8,622 bases of DNA. Source: Candidatus Neomicrothrix sp. UBA7388. Its GTDB lineage: Bacteria > Actinomycetota > Acidimicrobiia > Acidimicrobiales > Poriferisodalaceae. The notes beneath the pieces are model-generated. The model ran no database searches. It was given only the letters and a program-made list of their open reading frames with translations, and was not told the origin of the DNA. Shown piece by piece: positions 5,891-8,622 of this stretch (its first letter is position 1; each line of letters opens with the position of its first letter). The stretch covers positions 703 to 9,324 of the forward strand of contig DKNM01000140.1 of NCBI GenBank assembly GCA_002470695.1, given 5' to 3'. The translations under genes were made by a program, and so were the position numbers.

Positions 5891-5955
5891 ATTGAAAAGC
5901 AGAATCTTGAATCTCTTGATACGACAGATTGCTTGTTTATTGAAAAGCAAGAATC
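5891..5955 (-). repeat. Imperfect direct repeat in the selC leader
   Basis: Two copies of GATTC(T)TGCTTTTCAAT as read on the minus strand (5955-5939 and 5906-5891) differ by one inserted base. They are offset by about 48 bases, and the inner copy ends 28 bases before the tRNA. A weak promoter candidate, TTCAAT - 17 bases - TATCAA (5944-5916), overlaps the outer copy. An inverted repeat TTGCTT/AAGCAA (5929-5950) lies in the same stretch. This could be a repeated operator or a small duplication. The rest of the 5863-6094 gap holds the palindromes upstream of whiB and no gene. Confidence 0.45.
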
Positions 5956-6023
5956 CTGTGTACAAAAAACCGTATGGAAACTTAAAATTTTTCTTGATTC
6001 TTTAGCTAAACAGGTGTTCAATA

Positions 6024-6058
6024 ACACGCGTGTAATTACGTCGACGTTATATCGACGT
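6024..6058 (+). promoter_or_regulatory. Palindrome cluster upstream of the first whiB gene
   Basis: Three symmetric elements lie 37-71 bases before the whiB start. ACACGCGTGT (6024-6033) is a perfect 10-bp palindrome. ACGTCGA and TCGACGT (6038-6058) form a perfect 7-bp inverted repeat with a 7-base centre. TCGACGT also occurs twice in the same direction with an 11-base period (6041 and 6052). A possible -10, TTATAT (6047-6052), lies inside, without a recognisable -35. This layout suits a promoter controlled by a dimeric regulator. The regulator is unknown. Confidence 0.45.
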
Positions 6059-6094
6059 GCCAACTCATTCGGGCGAAAACTAGGGCGGCTTCAG

Positions 6095-6382
6095 ATGGCG
6101 TTTGTTGATGATGGTGGTGGGCAAGCAGACGAGAGTAGTTGGTGGGATTATGCCAATTGTCTCGGAGTTGATCCAGACTTATTTTTCCCCGAACGTGGGG
6201 CGAGCACCAAAGAAGCGAAAGAGGTATGTCGAGGCTGCGTCGTGCGAGAAGACTGTTTGGAATACGCGCTGAGCCATGGCGAGAAGTTCGGTATTTGGGG
6301 TGGCATGAGTGAGCGAGAGCGCCGTCGTTTGCGACGCCAGCGAGCCCTTGCGAGACGAGCTGCTGCGGAGCGAGTGAGCTAA
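6095..6382 (+). CDS. WhiB-family [4Fe-4S] transcriptional regulator, WhiB2/WhmD-like
   Basis: A 95-residue Wbl protein that binds a 4Fe-4S cluster and usually acts by contacting region 4 of a primary sigma factor. The four cluster cysteines are C22, C45, C48 and C54 (C-x22-C-x2-C-x5-C). The FFPERGAS loop, CLEYAL and the turn FGIWGG (65-70) follow, then a very basic DNA-binding tail (RERRRLRRQRALARR). The sequence around ERGASTKEAKEVC and GEKFGIWGGMSERERRRL is close to WhiB2/WhmD proteins, which control septation and division in actinobacteria; that subgroup is an inference. The frame is open further upstream, but the ATG at 6095 gives the normal family length. It has only a weak AGGGCGG about 8 bases upstream. 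tatA follows after 51 bases on the same strand; a second whiB converges beyond it. Confidence 0.95.
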   Translation: MAFVDDGGGQADESSWWDYANCLGVDPDLFFPERGASTKEAKEVCRGCVVREDCLEYALSHGEKFGIWGGMSERERRRLRRQRALARRAAAERVS

Positions 6383-6406
6383 CTGAAGTTTCTTCTTCTG
6401 TTCTAA

Positions 6407-6421
6407 ACCGGCATCGCTGGT
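6407..6421 (+). other. Short hairpin between whiB and tatA
   Basis: ACCGGC - ATC - GCTGGT can form a 6-bp stem (one G-U) ending 12 bases before the tatA start, where a Shine-Dalgarno sequence would be expected and none is seen. It may be a weak attenuator or terminator for whiB, or a structured tatA leader. Evidence is limited to the fold. Confidence 0.25.
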
Positions 6422-6433
6422 AGCCTTTCCTAC

Positions 6434-6607
6434 GTGAACTTGGGCGGGTCAGAACTCATCATTATCCTGATAATTGTTCTCGTGCTTTTCGGAGGAGCAA
6501 AGCTTCCAAAGCTGGCGCGCTCTCTTGGTCAGGCTCAAAAAGAATTTAAAGACGGGCTGAGTGAGAAAGATCCAAGTCGTTCTGAGAGTTCAAAGGACGA
6601 CGAATAG
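6434..6607 (+). CDS. tatA: Sec-independent protein translocase subunit TatA/TatE
   Basis: This 57-residue protein forms the pore-like oligomer of the twin-arginine translocase, which exports folded proteins across the cytoplasmic membrane. It has the TatA plan: a short periplasmic N-terminus with a polar Glu (E7), one hydrophobic helix IIILIIVLVLF (residues 9-19), the FGGAKLPKLARSLG hinge and amphipathic helix (about 19-32), a further helical stretch (QAQKEFKDGL, 33-42), and a charged disordered tail ending SSKDDE. The start is GTG at 6434; an in-frame TAA at 6404 rules out a longer form, and no clear Shine-Dalgarno sequence is seen. At 57 residues it is at the short end for the family. tatB and tatC are not next to it. 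TatB-like identity is less likely given its length and the FGG motif. Confidence 0.87.
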   Translation: MNLGGSELIIILIIVLVLFGGAKLPKLARSLGQAQKEFKDGLSEKDPSRSESSKDDE

Positions 6608-6620
6608 TCCCTACCAGTTG

Positions 6621-6893
6621 TTAGGAAACTTTGACGCTGGTCTCTGTTAAAGCTAATTGTCGTCGCGCTTTCAGAATCCGCCTTCGCTGACGCTCTGATG
6701 CGCCTCCCCACACTCCGTGCTCAACCCGGTTAATCAGGGCATATTCAAGACATTGATTTTGGAATCCACACCCGTTACAGATTCTCTTGGCTTTCTCGAC
6801 GCCAACCCCATCACTTGGGAAAAAAATAGCGGGATCCTTTTCGGCGCAATTGCCCTCGCTCATCCAACGGGTGTCGGTTGAAATATGGCTCAT
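6621..6893 (-). CDS. WhiB-family [4Fe-4S] transcriptional regulator, second copy
   Basis: A 90-residue Wbl protein with cluster cysteines C16, C39, C42 and C48 (C-x22-C-x2-C-x5-C), the FFPSDGVGVEKAKRIC segment, CLEYAL and the turn HGVWGG (59-64), followed by a basic SERQRRRILKARR tail and an unusual hydroxylated end (TETSVKVS). The DGVGVE and NRVEHGVWGG wording separates it from the WhiB2-like gene at 6095, so the pair are paralogues of different subgroups, not a recent duplication. Start ATG at 6893 is preceded by CGGAG with 7 bases of spacing. The gene converges on tatA, with only 13 bases between their stops. Its upstream gap (6894-7103) is AT-rich around 6965-7010 and shows no clear promoter. 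Target genes and cluster chemistry (redox or NO sensing, as in other Wbl proteins) cannot be read from sequence. Confidence 0.95.
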   Translation of the reverse strand: MSHISTDTRWMSEGNCAEKDPAIFFPSDGVGVEKAKRICNGCGFQNQCLEYALINRVEHGVWGGASERQRRRILKARRQLALTETSVKVS

Positions 6894-7103
6894 CTTGAAG
6901 CTCCGTAGCTGAATGCGAAATATGATCCTCGCGGGTTACTACGACTATGACGCCCCAGGGCAGTAAAAGGTTCCAAAAAATTTAATTCTTATTGAACTCT
7001 TATAAATCAGTTACTTGGAACTACTAGACGGATTGCTCAAACCAATGGTTCCTAGTGCCTTCACCGGTACAGTGTCTGGGTCTAAGGCGAAGGAGCTAAG
7101 GCG

Positions 7104-7382
7104 ATGGACTTCGAAACCGAAGAAGAACTTCCACCCCCAGAAACTGGGGTAAGAGTCGTTTATCTGGGTCCGGTATCTCCCCACTGGGATATCCAAGGCC
7201 TCTTTGGTGAACAATCCGTTGTTGACGAGTTCAGACGCCGTACGGTTGCCCGGTTGCAGCTTCTGCCTCCCCACGATCCTCAGTTCCGCCGCAATAGAGA
7301 ACGCGTGAACCGTGATGCTGAACGAGAAAACCTGCACCTCGAATGGGACTTAGGTGTCCCTGAAGAAGACGAAGTCGGCTAG
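7104..7382 (+). CDS. Small hypothetical protein upstream of pstS
   Basis: A 92-residue protein I do not recognise. It is acidic at both ends (MDFETEEELPPPE and VPEEDEVG) with a compact middle: VVYLGPVSPHW, then a helix FRRRTVARLQLL, then PPHDPQFRRNRERVNRDAERE and a closing LHLEWDL strand. There is no signal peptide, membrane helix or Cys motif. The gene is supported by a good Shine-Dalgarno sequence (AAGGAG, 7090-7095, 8 bases before ATG) and by the internally consistent protein composition. It ends at TAG, and a palindrome AGCTTT-TC-AAAGCT (7381-7394) begins at the stop. pstS lies 176 bases downstream on the same strand but behind its own putative control region, so a link to phosphate is not implied. 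Confidence 0.72.
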   Translation: MDFETEEELPPPETGVRVVYLGPVSPHWDIQGLFGEQSVVDEFRRRTVARLQLLPPHDPQFRRNRERVNRDAERENLHLEWDLGVPEEDEVG

Positions 7383-7443
7383 CTTTTCAAAGCTGGTATC
7401 GCAGAGATAACAACAGAGCTTTTGCAACTCGCTCCTGGGATTG

Positions 7444-7456
7444 TGTGAGCCTCACA
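7444..7456. promoter_or_regulatory. Perfect 13-base palindrome upstream of pstS
   Basis: TGTGAG-C-CTCACA is a perfect dyad 102 bases before the pstS start. A candidate promoter TTGTGT - 16 bases - TATAAC (7441-7468) overlaps it. It may be an operator. The 3-base gap between the TGTGA and TCACA halves is too short for a CRP site. Confidence 0.3.
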
Positions 7457-7474
7457 ACTATCTATAACGAGGTT

Positions 7475-7496
7475 GTTAACCATTCGTTTACTGAAT
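7475..7496 (+). promoter_or_regulatory. PHO-box-like direct repeat (candidate PhoP site)
   Basis: Two adjacent 11-base units, GTTAACCATTC and GTTTACTGAAT, resemble the actinobacterial PhoP box (tandem GTTCACC-type units with an 11-base period). They lie 63-84 bases before the pstS start, where phosphate-starvation control would be expected. Both units depart from consensus (A or T for the central C, and T in the last position of unit 2), so binding needs a test. The remainder of 7383-7558 contains no gene. Confidence 0.5.
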
Positions 7497-7558
7497 AGAT
7501 GATGCCAATTCACGAGTTCTAAGCGATTTCGTCATAGTCCGCGTTTAGTTTGCCGAGC

Positions 7559-8622
7559 ATGAAACTTACTAACCTTCTCCCTCGCAGTACGAGGCTTCTT
7601 GTGGTGGCTCTGTTCGCCGCCTTTGGAATGCTCGCTGCATCTTGTGGTGACGATTCAGATGCCCCTTCCTCATCAGCAAGTAGCTCTGCGGAGTCAAGCT
7701 CTGATCCTGACGGTGGCCTGAGTGGCTCGTTGATGATCACGGGCTCTTCGACAGTTGAGCCTGTCACTAATTTGCTGGCTGAAGCTTTCTCTGAATTACA
7801 TCCCGATGTTGCTTTCTCAGTCTCAGGACCTGGTTCCGGTGACGGGCACAAGGCTGCGTGCGCTGGAGAAGTTCCAATTTGGAACAGTTCACGCCAGATC
7901 AAGGACAAAGAAATTGATTGCTTGCAAGAAAAAGGGATCGATTTCATTGAGTTTCGTGTCGGTATCGACGGCATCTCCGCCATCACTTCAGTCGAGAATG
8001 ATGCTATCGAGTGTTTAAATTTCGCTGATCTTTACAGTCTTGTTGGTGTTGAAGCGACCGGCTTTAGTAAGTGGTCTGACGCGAATAGTCTCAATGCAGA
8101 GATTGGCGGAACGGGACCATTCCCAGAAGCTGACCTCGAGATCTTTGCCCCAGGTGAAGAATCAGGAACCTTCGACAGTTTCATTGAAATTGCATTAGAA
8201 GACGTTTGGGAAGAACGTGCCGAGGCGGGTGAAGCAGACGCCAATTATGCCGTTCGCCCCGACTACAACGCTTCTGCGAATGACAACGTAATTATTGATG
8301 GGATAGCAGGCAACAAGTACAGCCTTGGTTGGGTAGGTTTCGCTTTCGCAGACGAAGCGAGAGACGAAGTAAAGCTGCTTGAAGTTGACGGAGGCGACGG
8401 TTGCGTGGCTCCGTCCCCCGCAACGATTGCTGATGCCTCATTCCCCATCGCTCGCTTCCTTTACACCTACGTAGACGTCGCCCAAGCAGACGACCCAGCT
8501 GTTAAGGGCTTCATTGAGTTCATGCTCAGCGACGAGGGCCAGAAGTATGTCGTTGATGCCGGCTACGTGAATTTAGCTGACTCGGATCTTGCCCAAGTAC
8601 GCGATAGCTGGACGAATAAGAC
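7559..8622 (+). CDS. pstS: Phosphate ABC transporter substrate-binding lipoprotein PstS (3' end outside window)
   Basis: The extracytoplasmic phosphate-binding lipoprotein that delivers phosphate to the PstCAB importer. It has a lipoprotein signal: basic start (KLTNLLPRSTR), hydrophobic core LLVVALFAAFGMLA, and an AASC lipobox with C29 as the lipidated residue. A Ser/Asp-rich linker (33-52) suits a surface-anchored protein. Phosphate-contacting motifs are visible: TGSSTVEP (61-68), GPGSGDG (90-96), SSR (110-112) and ESGTF (201-205). 354 codons are present before the edge, and the C-terminal lobe reaches EGQKYVVDAGYVNL, so only a short tail is missing. The start is ATG at 7559, chosen because it opens directly onto the signal peptide; the Shine-Dalgarno sequence is weak, and an in-frame TAG upstream (7535-7537) limits alternatives to a TTG at 7550. 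pstCAB are expected just downstream. Confidence 0.95.
   Translation, partial: MKLTNLLPRSTRLLVVALFAAFGMLAASCGDDSDAPSSSASSSAESSSDPDGGLSGSLMITGSSTVEPVTNLLAEAFSELHPDVAFSVSGPGSGDGHKAACAGEVPIWNSSRQIKDKEIDCLQEKGIDFIEFRVGIDGISAITSVENDAIECLNFADLYSLVGVEATGFSKWSDANSLNAEIGGTGPFPEADLEIFAPGEESGTFDSFIEIALEDVWEERAEAGEADANYAVRPDYNASANDNVIIDGIAGNKYSLGWVGFAFADEARDEVKLLEVDGGDGCVAPSPATIADASFPIARFLYTYVDVAQADDPAVKGFIEFMLSDEGQKYVVDAGYVNLADSDLAQVRDSWTNK

Noticed and set aside
5933..6094. N-terminal extension of the first WhiB protein
   Set aside because: The extra 54 residues do not fit the family and the region carries promoter-like palindromes; the ATG at 6095 gives the normal length.
6913..6966. 17-codon plus-strand ORF opposite the second whiB leader (MRNMILAGYYDYDAPGQ)
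   Set aside because: No Shine-Dalgarno sequence, very short, and no neighbour that would explain it; likely chance.
7444..7456. CRP binding site
   Set aside because: The halves TGTGA and TCACA are separated by 3 bases, not the 6 a CRP dimer needs.
1..8622. Mobile elements, CRISPR arrays, phage or toxin-antitoxin genes
   Set aside because: No transposase, spaced repeats, integrase or recognisable toxin pair was seen, and the tRNA gene shows no adjacent integrase or att-like duplication beyond the short leader repeats described.

Overview
The window looks like a core-genome stretch of an actinobacterium (Actinomycetota). Two WhiB-family iron-sulfur regulators, a group-2-like sigma-70 factor, a serine-rich PstS lipoprotein and moderate GC (about 50% by eye) point there. 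An uncultured Acidimicrobiia-like, perhaps aquatic, lineage is my best guess, but no marker in the window fixes the class.

Layout. (1) 1-1040, plus: the C-terminal part of glutamine-dependent NAD+ synthetase, entering from the left edge. (2) 1166-3164, plus: three genes joined by TAATG and TGATG stop-start overlaps. They encode a divergent helical protein that looks ferritin-like, a ferritin-like di-iron protein resembling DUF455, and a 180-residue protein I do not recognise. A possible 20-codon leader ORF overlaps the first start (ATGA). (3) 4478-3189, minus: a small antibiotic-biosynthesis-monooxygenase (ABM) fold protein and then a GDP-mannose 3,5-epimerase, the enzyme best known from plant ascorbate synthesis. 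They converge on the trio across a shared hairpin. (4) 4653-5603, plus: an RpoD-like sigma factor without region 1.1, divergent from the ABM gene. (5) 5862-5767, minus: a selenocysteine tRNA (selC, anticodon UCA, long variable arm, 13 bp of stacked acceptor plus T stem). A 24-codon single-helix membrane peptide gene follows it on the same strand, with a hairpin between that gene and the convergent sigma gene. (6) 6095-6893: a whiB gene (plus), a very short tatA (plus) and a second, convergent whiB (minus). The first whiB lies behind a cluster of palindromes. (7) 7104-8622, plus: a small conserved-looking hypothetical gene, then pstS, which runs off the right edge behind a PHO-box-like direct repeat.

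The genes do not form one pathway. The two most interesting units are the overlapping ferritin-like trio, which reads as an uncharacterised multi-subunit di-iron system, and the selC locus. The selC locus implies that this organism decodes UGA as selenocysteine, and it appears to be cotranscribed with a tiny membrane peptide. There is no intergenic stretch over 300 bases. The gaps that matter (1041-1165, 4479-4652, 5863-6094, 6894-7103, 7383-7558) are described in the entries. I see no transposase, CRISPR array, rRNA or phage gene.
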